Shown here in pieces: positions 7,464 through 16,217 of a DNA stretch of 35,666 nt (position 1 is its first letter; every line of letters begins with the position of its first letter). The position numbers were made by a program, and so were the translations under genes. The notes under the pieces are model-generated. The model was not told the origin of the DNA and ran no database searches. It was given only the letters and a program-made list of their open reading frames with translations. This stretch comes from G963674685 sp964591275 (GTDB lineage Bacteria; Lernaellota; Lernaellaia; JACKCT01): positions 1 through 35,666 of the forward strand of contig CAZQAE010000051.1 in NCBI GenBank assembly GCA_964591275.1, in the 5' to 3' direction.

Positions 7464-10226
7464 TCAACAGCCGCAACCACTGTCGTCGTCGTCATCGCTG
7501 TCCATCGGCTTATCATCATCGCCTGAGTCGCCTAAGTGAAACGGAGGCGCTTGATCATCATTGGCGTCGTCATCCGGCGGCAACCAGTCATCATCGCTGT
7601 CATCGTCGGCGTCATCGTCAGTCGGCGGCAATGTCGTGGTCGTTGTGCTGGTCGTTGTCGTAGTGGTCGTTGTGCTGGTGGTGGTCGTCGTTGGAATGGG
7701 CAAGCCGGTCAGCGTCACCGTATCCACACCCCAATACATGGCGAGATTGCCGCCCGATGGATAGTAGAAACGTACATAAAACTCAGATTGCCGCTCCCAG
7801 TCCGGTAGCTGGAATGTCTGTTCGCCCCCGGCGTCGTCCCGATAATTGGCAAGGTTCGTCCAGTTCTGCCCGTCATAGGAATAATCGACCTGCGCGTATT
7901 CAAAAAAGCCCTTTTCGAATTCGTGAAAAAAGGAAAGGACTACCTGACGGTAATGGCCAAGGTCGATGACCGGCGTGATGAGCTGTTCGTCTAGGTTGGC
8001 GAAAAAACCCGCCGCGTCGCGGTCAACGATGGCGAATTTCCCCTGCCACCATTCGGAGTATCGACCCTCCGGATTCGTATCCACCCAGGTATCGTTGGAA
8101 GTTCCTCCGTCAACGAGAGTCCATTCGGCCATGCCGTCGCTCTCAAAATCCTCAAAGAATATGACCACCGGGCCGATGGGTGTGGCGTCCAGTTCCACCA
8201 GATTGTCGTCCTCATGGCCCAAAACATCCTCAGCCCGAACCACGTAGAAATACTGCTGATAATTGATCACGGAGTAGTCGATGAAGAGCGGGGAATCAGT
8301 CTGCGTGATGGGCGCGTCGAAATCCTGCCCGCCTGAGGCCTCTGATCGGTAAATATTATAAACGAAGTCATTGTCATCCGAGGCCAAATCCCAACTCAGA
8401 TCGACCTGTCCGTCTCCCGGCAACGCACCGGTCAGGCCCGTGAAAACCGGCGCCTGACAGTCAACGTCGGCTTCATCGGTCTTGGATACATTGAAACCGC
8501 CTTGACCGTCATTGGCATCAATGTATGTGGTCAAAATGCCGTCTCCATGCGACACGCGCAGTTTTCCCGGCTCGGTTGACTCTGTCATTTCAATGCTGCC
8601 GATATAAATACCCGGCGTATCCGTTTGATCCAGCGTGACGACGCGCCCCGCGAGCATGGAGTTGCTCGATACTTTGGCATCCAGGGTAGGGCCAGTCAGA
8701 TCCGCGTCCTTTACGGTGATCTCAATAACGTCGTCGCAATGGAAAAGTGGGTCGATATGAATCTCGCCGTCGGAGCTGACGAGGTAATTCATTAAGAACA
8801 GGTAGGCCTCGACAACATCAATGCGACCGCGGCCAAAGTTGTTGTCTTCTCCGGCCTCGCCCAGGTCGACCGCCGTTTCGTACAAAGCAAATTTGATGTC
8901 TTCGGGCGTCGCTTCCGGGTAGGCGTCGCGAAGTAGAACCACGGCTCCGGCCACGTGCGGCGTGGCCATGGAAGTTCCGCTCAAAAGGCCATAGCTGTCG
9001 CCGGGCATGGATGAACGCACGTCTGAGCCTACGGCGCTGACTTCGGGCTTGATAGTGAGCTCGTCGCATCCGCTGGGGCCGCGACTGGAAAAGCTGGAAA
9101 TAGTCTCGCCGCCCTGCTCCAGCGAACCGATGGAAAATACGTTGAGGTCTGTTGCGATGCGGTCGCTGGGCGTGCGCGTGGTCATTTCTCCGGGCCCCTC
9201 GTTGCCGGCGGCGAAAAGAACCACCGCCCCGGCGGCTTCGGCGCCGTCGATGGCCGCCCACATCTGCTCATCGCAATACGGCACCCCATGATACAGTGGG
9301 CTGATGCCCCAGGAGTTGTTGATGACATCGGGCACGTCGTCCATTGTCGCCGGATTGCCGTCCGGGTCGGCAAACCACTGGAAGGCGAGAATCGAATCAT
9401 CGATGGTCTGCTGAATCGAAACCCGGTCGACGGTTCCCGCAGCAATCCATTTCGCGCCGGGCGCCATGCCGATCTGATTGCCCCCCCCATCGTCGCCCAC
9501 GATGGTCCCGAGCGTGTGGGTTCCGTGGTAAGCTGCATCGAAGGGAAATTCCGTTAGCGTGACGGGATCGAACCAAGCGGCGGTGTGATCAACGCCGGGA
9601 TCATGTCCGCGCCAGCGGCTGCCGAAAGCCGCGTGATTCCCATCGGCGCCGGTGTCGCAGTCTCCGGCCAGGGCCGTGGAACCGTCGATGCCCATCGCCC
9701 ACAACTCGGGCGCGCGGGTCATGGCAATCCCCGGTTCAATTCCGGTTGCGGCGCGGTCGCCCGAGGCGATTGTCGGTTGTTCGACAGGCGCTATGTTTTC
9801 GATGGGGTAGGGGAAATAAATCTTGTCGATGGCCGGATGCTCCGCGAGTTGAAAATAGAAGGAGGGTTTGGCCCAGACCGTGATCGCGTTGCTGATCCAG
9901 TAGCTTCTGAACTCGCGCACTTCGCCGCTACGCATGGCCGCCTGCAACATCTCGATGACGGGCGCCTGCGTCATGGCGGCTTTTTCTTGTAGCTCGATAA
10001 TGACCCGGTAATGGCGTTTGGCCAGCGTCAACTTCTTCGCGTAAATATCGTCGAGAAGAGCCGAATGGTTCACCGTATCCCGCAGTGTGAAAAAGCAGCG
10101 GACGTACTCATTGGAAGCCGTTAAAGACAATTCTTGCTCAAGGTTGGGATCAAGCCAGGCCGCTTGTGCGCCGACCCTAAGAAGAAATGAAGCAATAATG
10201 ACAATCAAAAAAGCCTTGGATTTCAT
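7464..10226 (-). CDS. Secreted subtilisin-like serine protease (S8) with Thr/Asp tail ending in GCGC
   Basis: A signal peptide (about residues 1-23) and a prodomain-like region precede an S8 catalytic domain. Asp191 (DCDTGADGNH), His234 (YHGTHTLGT), the oxyanion Asn342 (FAAGNEGPG) and Ser419 (SGTSMATPHVAG) are all present, so the enzyme should be active. After the protease come an Ig-like region (about 485-590), a fibronectin III-like region (about 595-680, with YNIYRS and YFYVVRAED) and a jelly-roll/MAM-like domain starting FFEDFESDGMAEW. The protein ends in a Thr-only linker, a proline/Asp-rich stretch, and the terminal residues SGCGC. The Asp-tail-plus-Cys end is shared with the next secreted protein. 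The chosen ATG at 10226 has AGGAAG upstream and begins the signal peptide; the 26 codons before it look untranslated. No membrane helix follows the catalytic domain. Confidence 0.93.
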   Translation of the reverse strand: MKSKAFLIVIIASFLLRVGAQAAWLDPNLEQELSLTASNEYVRCFFTLRDTVNHSALLDDIYAKKLTLAKRHYRVIIELQEKAAMTQAPVIEMLQAAMRSGEVREFRSYWISNAITVWAKPSFYFQLAEHPAIDKIYFPYPIENIAPVEQPTIASGDRAATGIEPGIAMTRAPELWAMGIDGSTALAGDCDTGADGNHAAFGSRWRGHDPGVDHTAAWFDPVTLTEFPFDAAYHGTHTLGTIVGDDGGGNQIGMAPGAKWIAAGTVDRVSIQQTIDDSILAFQWFADPDGNPATMDDVPDVINNSWGISPLYHGVPYCDEQMWAAIDGAEAAGAVVLFAAGNEGPGEMTTRTPSDRIATDLNVFSIGSLEQGGETISSFSSRGPSGCDELTIKPEVSAVGSDVRSSMPGDSYGLLSGTSMATPHVAGAVVLLRDAYPEATPEDIKFALYETAVDLGEAGEDNNFGRGRIDVVEAYLFLMNYLVSSDGEIHIDPLFHCDDVIEITVKDADLTGPTLDAKVSSNSMLAGRVVTLDQTDTPGIYIGSIEMTESTEPGKLRVSHGDGILTTYIDANDGQGGFNVSKTDEADVDCQAPVFTGLTGALPGDGQVDLSWDLASDDNDFVYNIYRSEASGGQDFDAPITQTDSPLFIDYSVINYQQYFYVVRAEDVLGHEDDNLVELDATPIGPVVIFFEDFESDGMAEWTLVDGGTSNDTWVDTNPEGRYSEWWQGKFAIVDRDAAGFFANLDEQLITPVIDLGHYRQVVLSFFHEFEKGFFEYAQVDYSYDGQNWTNLANYRDDAGGEQTFQLPDWERQSEFYVRFYYPSGGNLAMYWGVDTVTLTGLPIPTTTTTSTTTTTTTTSTTTTTLPPTDDDADDDSDDDWLPPDDDANDDQAPPFHLGDSGDDDKPMDSDDDDDSGCGC

Positions 10227-10413
10227 TGGAATCTTCCTATCAAATTGGATATTTTCCGAAATCAAAACGCGGCTGGCAATCTCATTAATTCGCCCATGCG
10301 GCAAAGGAACATTCTAGGTTTCAAAAGGCGAAAGTCAAGATTAATCAATGACTTTGGTTCGTGCGGATACCCAAAGGACCAGCGTGGAACACATCAGGCA
10401 TGAAGGATGCGTG

Positions 10414-10438
10414 AAAAACCCCGCGACCGGGCGCGGGG
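10414..10438 (-). terminator. Intrinsic terminator of the triple FGE-fold gene
   Basis: On the - strand a 7-bp perfect stem (CCCCGCG/CGCGGGG, 10438-10432 with 10425-10419) with a 6-base loop is followed by TTTTT (10418-10414). It sits 27 bases past the stop codon at 10466, the same spacing as the subtilase terminator. Confidence 0.85.
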
Positions 10439-10465
10439 TATGAAAAGTGAATTTATCTTTTACAA

Positions 10466-13362
10466 TCAGCAGCCGCAACAACCATCGTCATCGTCATCAT
10501 CATCGTCGTCTGACCGGTCGCCGTCGGGTTCTTCCGTGTCGTCATCGCCGAAGTCATAAAACTCAATGGTCGTTGTCGTCGTGGACGAGATGCCCGTCGT
10601 GGTTGTCGTGTCTCCCAGGCATTCGTCGTTTTCCTCGTCGCAGATCTGACCCTCGGCTTCGCAGGGATCTCCGGCGTGCACGAGGCAGTCGCCGCCGGAA
10701 CACGAATCATCGCCGTTGCAAAACAGGGCGTCGTCGCAGGGCCCGCCATCGCGGTTATCCCAGTCGGTCGGATTTGTGTTGCACCACTGGCAGGGATTGT
10801 CCGGGTTCACGTCAAATTCCTGATAACACTCGCCTTCGATGTCGCAATGGCAGTCAACGATGGTCGTTGTAGTGGTCGATGTGATAGTCGTTGTGGTTGT
10901 AGTAGTCGCCGCATCACGGGCGCAACGGAATCCCGTTTCGTTGAACATGCTGCCGGAATCCCAGTGAATACGGTTCGAGACGCGAAGGGCGGCAAAATCA
11001 GAAAACCAACTTCCGCCGCGAAAAACCTTTTCCGTTCCTGTTCCGGGGCCTGGAGGATCATCTGCCGGACTGCTCGCGTAGTAAGCGGCGTCATACCAAT
11101 CGGCAACCCACTCCCACACGTTGCCCAGCATGTCGTACAAACCAAAAGCATTGGCATTTTTCAAAGCCACTTGGTTGGTCACGCCGCCGGCGTTGTCCGT
11201 GTACCATGCAACCAGATCGAGGCAGGCAGTATCTCCGCCGCAGTAGTACGGCGTCGTAGTGCCGGCGCGGGCGGCGTATTCCCACTGTGCTTCAGTGGGT
11301 AGAAAACCTCCAACGGCAGCGCAGTATTCATCGGCATCGTTCCAACTAATCCGCTCAACCGGACAATCGGGGCAAATGTTGGCGCTGGGATTATCACCCA
11401 TGACGTTTTCATATTGCGTTTGCGTGATTTCCGTCTCCGTCATCTCGAATTCGGAGATGTTCACCGCATGGGACGGCGACTCGTCGGGTTCGCAATCGGA
11501 GTCGCCTGTCGAGCAACCCATGTCAAATCCTCCGGCGCCAATGGCCAGCCAGTTCAGGTTTGGATCAAGGGTCGTAGTCGTGGTCGTCGTTGTTACGATG
11601 ATAGTGGTGGTCGTNNNNNNNNNNNNNNNNNNNNNNNNNNNNNNNNNNNNNNNNNNNNNNNNNNNNNNNNNNNNNNNNNNNNNNNNNNNNNNNNNNNNNN
11701 NNNNNNNNNNNNNNTTGGATCAAGGGTCGTAGTCGTGGTCGTCGTTGTTACGATGATAGTGGTGGTCGTCGGCTCAACCGTTGTGGTCGTCGGCTCGACT
11801 GTTGTCGTTGTCGGCTCAACCGTTGTCGTTGTCGGCTCAACCGTTGTCGTTGTCGGCTCAACCGTTGTTGTCGTCGAAGTCGTGGTCGTCGTTGTAGTGG
11901 AGTACTCGCGGGCGCATCGGAAGCCGGCTCGGTCGCCGCTGAAAGTCGGGCCGAAGGAAATCCGATGCGAAACGCGTGTTGAGGCGTCTCCGAAACTTCC
12001 GCCACGGAAAACCTTTGCGGTTCCAGAATCCGGTCCCTGCGGATCGGCGGCGGGGCTGCTGGCATAATAATCGGCGGCGTACCAGTCCTGCACCCATTCC
12101 CAGACGTTTCCGAGCATGTCGTAAAAACCCCAGTTATTGGCCGACTTCGTGGCGACGGGTTGCGTCTCGCCGCCCGAATTGAAACTGAACCAGGCGAAGG
12201 GGTCCAGGCAGTCGGTCGTGTCCCCGCAGACATAGCGGGCTGTCGTCCCGGCGCGGGCGGCGTATTCCCACTGCGCTTCGGTGGGGATATGTCCTCCCAC
12301 GGCCACGCAGAAATCATCGGCGTCATACCAGTCCACCACTTCCACGGGGCAGGTGGGGCAACCGGTATGCGCGCTGGGATTCTCGCCCATAATTGCTTCG
12401 TATTGCGCCTGCGTGACCTCGGTTTCGGTCATTTCAAAGGCTGACATATCCAGGGTGTGAGCGGGATTTTCGTGCAGCGTGCAGGCGCCGTCGCCAGGCG
12501 AGCAACCCATGCTGAACTGCCCTGCCGGGGCCGTAAGCCAGGCAATTTCGAAACTCATTGTCGTTGATGTTGTGCTTGTCGTGGTGGTTATCGTGGTAGT
12601 CGTGGTTGCGGGCGTATAATCACGGGCGCAACGGAATCCGACGTTGTTGAAATGATTGGCCGGTCCCCAGGCGTTTCTTTTCGAGACGCGCAGGTTAGCT
12701 GCAACTTCACTATAAGCGCCGCCGCGTTGCACCTTGTAGGCACCTGTGTCCGGTCCCAGCGGATCAACGGGGGGGCTGGTGCCGTAGTAATCAGTCGAGT
12801 ACCAGTCATTAACCCATTCCCAGGCATTTCCGAGCATGTCATAGAGTCCCCAGTCGTTGGCGTCCATACCGCCGACGAACTGCGTTGAGCCACCCGAGTT
12901 GTCCTGATACCAGGCGAAGGTGGCCAGGCAATCCGCACTGGAGCCGCAGACGAAGCGGTCGGCACTGCCGGCGCGCGCTGCGTATTCCCACTGCGCCTCG
13001 GAAGGCAGATAGCCGCCCTCAGCCACGCAGAACTGCTGGGCTTCATCCCAGGTGACGTTTTCCACCGGGCAGGTCGCGCATCCGGCGTTCGCGCTGGGGT
13101 TGCTCTCCATCGTGTCCAGGTATTGTTCCTGCGTGACCTCGTTGGTGGTGATCTCAAAAGCCGAAATGCTCACTGGATGGCTCGGCGTTTCATTGCTTCC
13201 GCAATTGGCGTCGCCAAGGGAACATCCCATGTCAAAATCACCGGCTGCCAGGTAGGTCCAGTCCCCCTCAACAAGTTCGGCCCTTGCTTCCAAAGTAAAT
13301 CCAAAAAGAATCAAGAAAAGCGCCATAGAAGAAAGTGAAGTCAAAATCAACCATCTCGCCAT
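10466..13362 (-). CDS. Secreted protein with three SUMF1/FGE-fold domains, Cys-rich region and Asp tail ending in GCCGC (interrupted by assembly gap)
   Basis: After a signal peptide (residues 1-28) there are three tandem copies of the formylglycine-generating-enzyme/SUMF1 fold, a C-type-lectin-like fold, separated by Thr-rich linkers. Each copy contains FDMGCS or FSMGCS, TQEQY or TQAQY or TQTQY, EAQWEYAARAG, GLYDMLGN or GFYDMLGN, WEWV, RGG and GFRCAR. The paired active-site cysteines of true formylglycine-generating enzymes near the C-terminal end are not apparent, so a binding or structural role is more likely than catalysis. A Cys-rich segment (CDDALFCNGDDSCSGGDC and similar) follows domain 3, then a Thr linker, an Asp run and GCCGC at the end. 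A 100-N gap splits the gene at 11615-11714; removing the gap plus one copy of the 55-bp duplicated flank restores one frame of about 913 residues. Start: ATG 13362 behind AAAGGGGA. Confidence 0.85.
11615..11714. other. 100-N assembly gap between identical 55-bp flanks
   Basis: Exactly 100 N separate two identical 55-bp sequences (11560-11614 and 11715-11769). A round gap size and flanks of a single word length are typical of two contig ends sharing one assembler k-mer that were joined by a scaffolder. Deleting 155 bases puts the two halves of the gene in the same frame and joins LDP directly to NLNWLAIGAGGF, the expected start of the third domain. Confidence 0.92.
11770..11874 (-). repeat. 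Five tandem 21-bp units coding VEPTTTT linker
   Basis: Five consecutive 21-bp units, each coding VEPTTTT on the - strand, lie next to the assembly gap between FGE-fold domains 2 and 3. Units differ by one to a few bases. The repeat probably broke the assembly, and unit number may vary between strains. Confidence 0.9.
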
Positions 13363-13538
13363 GAGAATCCCCTTTCGTTGCAATCCGCATCATAAACGAG
13401 ACATACGTTTAACATCCCAATGCTATTTGGCGCAAGGAACTTATTCGAGTGCATTTATTTCTGTTGTGGCGTCCGGGCAAAGGTGTTATCAAGCCTTTCG
13501 ATGAAAATAGCCTCCTGTGAAAAATATTTGTTGCCCGT

Positions 13539-14831
13539 ATGAAAAGCACTGCCTTATTTGTCCTTATCACCATCGTTTTCGCCTCGGCTGTTTTTGCCAA
13601 TGAGACCGAAGTCGTCCGTTTCATCGAGTTTGTCGGCAACGAAAAGATGCGCGAATCCCGAATGCTCCAGTACATGGACACAAAGGTTGGCCAGCCTTTC
13701 GACAAACAAACCCTTGAAGACGACATCGAGCGCCTGAAAAGCTGGTGGTACTTTGAATACCTCAGGCCGGAAGTTGAGCGCAAAGCCGACGGCGTTTACA
13801 TCATCATCAGGATGAAAGAAAAATGGACCGTCATCCCGGAATTTGAGGTCAAATCGGGCGGCGGCGTGACGGCGGTGCGCCTGGGCGTCAAGGACACGAA
13901 TTTCCTGGGCTATCGGCAGGAGGCTATGATCTACGGCGGCTGGCGCTCATCCGAATGGCTCGCCGGCGCGCGCTTTATCGAACCGAATATCCTTGGCTCG
14001 CGCTTTGGCACGCGCATTGAGGCCAAGCGGCATTTTTACGAAGATCCCATTTTTCGCTCGCCGAATGATATTACTGATTCGAAAAAACTCTTCGTCGTCG
14101 ATGTAGAGCGCTTATACCTGGACCTTCGGGTCGAAAAGGAATTGCACCCGCTGGCGCGCCTGGGACTGACAGGATGGTATTCTCAGGACACAACGAAAAC
14201 CGCGGCCAACTCGCCCGATGATCAGCCGCCTCCGATGGATTATATGTCGCCGGAAAAATCCAAGGCGGTATCCGCGGGGCTATGGACCAAACTGGGGCGG
14301 CGCGGGGTGGATCACTATATCTGCAAAGGGATGACCTTGGAGTCATCCGTTAATCACTTTCATTCGGCGCTTGGATCGCGATCCAATTTCACTCGCGCGC
14401 AGGGCGATCTGCGTTTCTATATTCCCATTCCCTGGCAGATGAATTTCACCGGCAAAATTTTTGGCGGCTGGGAGGACTCGGATCAGTTCATCGAACAGTT
14501 CACCCTCGGCGGGCTGGACAATCTCCGGGGGTTTCTCGACCGCCGATTCCGGGGTCGTGGCACGGCTTACGCCAACTTTGAACACCGCTGGATGTTTCCC
14601 TGGTCCTGGTGGGTTATCTCCTGGATGTGGGTGGCGTGCGCCGACGCCGGGACGGTATGGGATGACTGGGACGATGAATTCGACGCAGGCGTGGACATTC
14701 ACGCGGGCGCCGGTTTCGGTGGACGCCTGATAGTCACGAAATGGGACAACGCCATCACGCGCCTGGACCTTGCATGGCCCTTGGAAGGCGGTCCGTCGGT
14801 CTTCACGCTGGGTGTGGATATGTATTTTTAG
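13539..14831 (+). CDS. Outer-membrane beta-barrel protein, BamA/TamA (Omp85, D15) superfamily with one POTRA domain
   Basis: The 430-residue protein starts with a signal peptide (MKSTALFVLITIVFASAVFA). One POTRA-like domain follows at about 24-95 (VVRFIEFVGNEKM, then QPFDKQTLEDDIERLKSWWY). The rest is rich in alternating aromatic strands and ends in LGVDMYF, with the terminal Phe typical of outer-membrane barrels. The conserved Omp85 loop-6-type motif is present as LGGLDNLRGFLDRRFRGRGT near residue 330. Full BamA proteins have five POTRA domains and about 800 residues, so this is a small family member, closer to the short surface-antigen type. It may insert or export particular outer-membrane or secreted proteins. 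It is divergent from the triple FGE-fold gene, with 176 bp between starts. Substrate is unknown. Confidence 0.8.
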   Translation: MKSTALFVLITIVFASAVFANETEVVRFIEFVGNEKMRESRMLQYMDTKVGQPFDKQTLEDDIERLKSWWYFEYLRPEVERKADGVYIIIRMKEKWTVIPEFEVKSGGGVTAVRLGVKDTNFLGYRQEAMIYGGWRSSEWLAGARFIEPNILGSRFGTRIEAKRHFYEDPIFRSPNDITDSKKLFVVDVERLYLDLRVEKELHPLARLGLTGWYSQDTTKTAANSPDDQPPPMDYMSPEKSKAVSAGLWTKLGRRGVDHYICKGMTLESSVNHFHSALGSRSNFTRAQGDLRFYIPIPWQMNFTGKIFGGWEDSDQFIEQFTLGGLDNLRGFLDRRFRGRGTAYANFEHRWMFPWSWWVISWMWVACADAGTVWDDWDDEFDAGVDIHAGAGFGGRLIVTKWDNAITRLDLAWPLEGGPSVFTLGVDMYF

Positions 14832-14838
14832 AATGCCA

Positions 14839-14861
14839 GGGGCGAACCGACAGCCCGCCCC
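14839..14861. terminator. Possible hairpin between convergent genes
   Basis: GGGGCG (14839-14844) and CGCCCC (14856-14861) can pair across an 11-base loop in the 52-bp gap between the convergent barrel and LamG genes. There is no T-run on either side, so an intrinsic terminator is only possible. Confidence 0.3.
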
Positions 14862-14883
14862 AGCCGGTTAATCAAGTCATCGT

Positions 14884-15753
14884 TCAGCGTGCAACCCACG
14901 CGGCGCCTTCGATTGTCAAGTTGTTGTCGTTGCCGGATGAATCCTGCACAGTGTCTCCCTGCCCATCGTCGAAATGATACAGGGCGACCGTGTTGGCATT
15001 GGCAGTCAGGGATTCTTCAGGAACGAAATCATCCGTATAAGGCATCATTGTGGATGCGCGGACTTCATCGATTCGTCCGGCAAAAGAATATTCCACGGAG
15101 CCTTTTCCCAGATTGCCGTGGGAACCGAAAACCGGGGCCACGGCGGATTCATCGTAGCCGTCGGGCAAGTTCTCTGATTCACTCAATACTCCGTTGACAT
15201 AAAGGCATATATTGCCGCCATCAAAGACGCCGGCGAGGTGAATCCACTCGGCTGCCGCCGGCGCATCCTGACTGAATACACAAACGGGATTGTCGTTACT
15301 TACCGCGCAGAAGCGGATTTTATTTTCATTCGGCTCCCGTCCGAAAACAAATCCGCCGATCAGATCGGCTTCCACGGTATAGGCGTAGTTATTAATAATG
15401 AATTCGTGAAAATCCGTTTGGGCCTGCGCGAAGTAGAACCAACCTTCCACGCAGAAAGCTCCGCCGCCGAAGGCGAAACCATTCGTCGCTCTGGCCAAAG
15501 TATCTTCCCCGTCGAACTCAAGGGCATAACCATCAACATCGTCGTCAACATCGTCGTCATCAACATCGTCGTCATCTACATCGTCGTCGATGTCATCATC
15601 CGCATCATCATCCGCATCGTCGTCAGCGTCATCGTCAACATCGTCATTCACATCATCATTGAGATCGTCGTTGTCGTCGTCATCGTCGTCGCCGCACGCG
15701 AAACCGACAGTCACAAAAATCAAAAGCAAAAGCAGCAAATTCCAATACTTCAT
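14884..15753 (-). CDS. LamG/concanavalin-like lectin-fold lipoprotein with long Asp-rich spacer
   Basis: This 289-residue protein has a lipoprotein signal with Cys20 as the likely lipidated residue (VTVGFAC; the -3 position is not a typical lipobox residue). About 50 residues of almost pure Asp with scattered Ala, Val, Asn and Ile follow. The remaining domain has the laminin-G/concanavalin-like pattern: ALEFDGEDTLARA, FCVEGWFYF, WIHLAGVFDGGNICLYVNG, AGRIDEVRAS and ALYHFDDGQGD. Such domains bind glycans or proteins and are usually extracellular. The Asp run probably acts as a charged, Ca2+-binding or extended tether holding the lectin fold off the membrane. ATG 15753 has GGAGG seven bases upstream. 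The gene stands alone between convergent and divergent neighbours. Confidence 0.82.
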   Translation of the reverse strand: MKYWNLLLLLLIFVTVGFACGDDDDDDNDDLNDDVNDDVDDDADDDADDDADDDIDDDVDDDDVDDDDVDDDVDGYALEFDGEDTLARATNGFAFGGGAFCVEGWFYFAQAQTDFHEFIINNYAYTVEADLIGGFVFGREPNENKIRFCAVSNDNPVCVFSQDAPAAAEWIHLAGVFDGGNICLYVNGVLSESENLPDGYDESAVAPVFGSHGNLGKGSVEYSFAGRIDEVRASTMMPYTDDFVPEESLTANANTVALYHFDDGQGDTVQDSSGNDNNLTIEGAAWVAR

Positions 15754-15966
15754 AATACACCTCCATTTATGGTCGGTTTGTCATTCGCGTCCTTGCCGAT
15801 AGACCGTCTTCCTTTCCCGGAAGATGACGCCTCGACATTTTCAAACATCGTAACCGCTATTATGCAATTAAATTCGGTATTTTTGTTAAAAACCTTAAAA
15901 GTTTATTGGCAGGAAATATACTTTCAGCCTGCCTGTCGAAGATAAGTGGAACACATTGACAGAAGC

Positions 15967-16107
15967 TTATTTGGGTTTGCGTGCAACCCAAATTTGTTCT
16001 TTCCCGTAGGCGGGCGGCGATTTTGCAAAGTCGGAATATTCGGCCAGAACCTCAAAGCCCGTCAGCTCGAAGAGATAACGCATCTCCCGTCGATAAATCC
16101 AGCTCAT
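15967..16107 (-). pseudogene. C-terminal remnant of a class I SAM methyltransferase
   Basis: A 46-codon - strand frame reads MSWIYRREMRY, then LFELTGFEVLAEYSDF, then SPPAYGKEQIWVARKPK. This matches the last strand and helix of many small-molecule SAM-dependent methyltransferases, whose C-termini end in similar LAGF-EV-YGDF-WVARK patterns. The Rossmann core with the SAM-binding glycine motif is absent upstream. AGGAGG at 16123-16118 lies ten bases before the ATG, so the fragment might still be translated. I read it as a truncated gene. The 15754-15966 stretch beside it shows no gene. Confidence 0.5.
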
Positions 16108-16217
16108 GTTTCATTTTCCTCCTTTGCAATACTCGCCGGGTGCTGATTGGACTTGAATCTTTGTGACATTAATCAAATAATGCATAATGTTACAAGAGGA
16201 TAACACTGGGGGAAAAC

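Noticed and set aside
10676..11302. 208-codon + strand ORF
   Set aside because: It is the complement of the Cys-rich and third FGE-fold coding region; the opposite strand carries clear domain motifs and a signal for termination.
11593..12326. Long ORFs through the N-gap and Thr-linker region in other frames
   Set aside because: They read repetitive codons and runs of X from the gap; the - strand triple FGE-fold frame explains the DNA.
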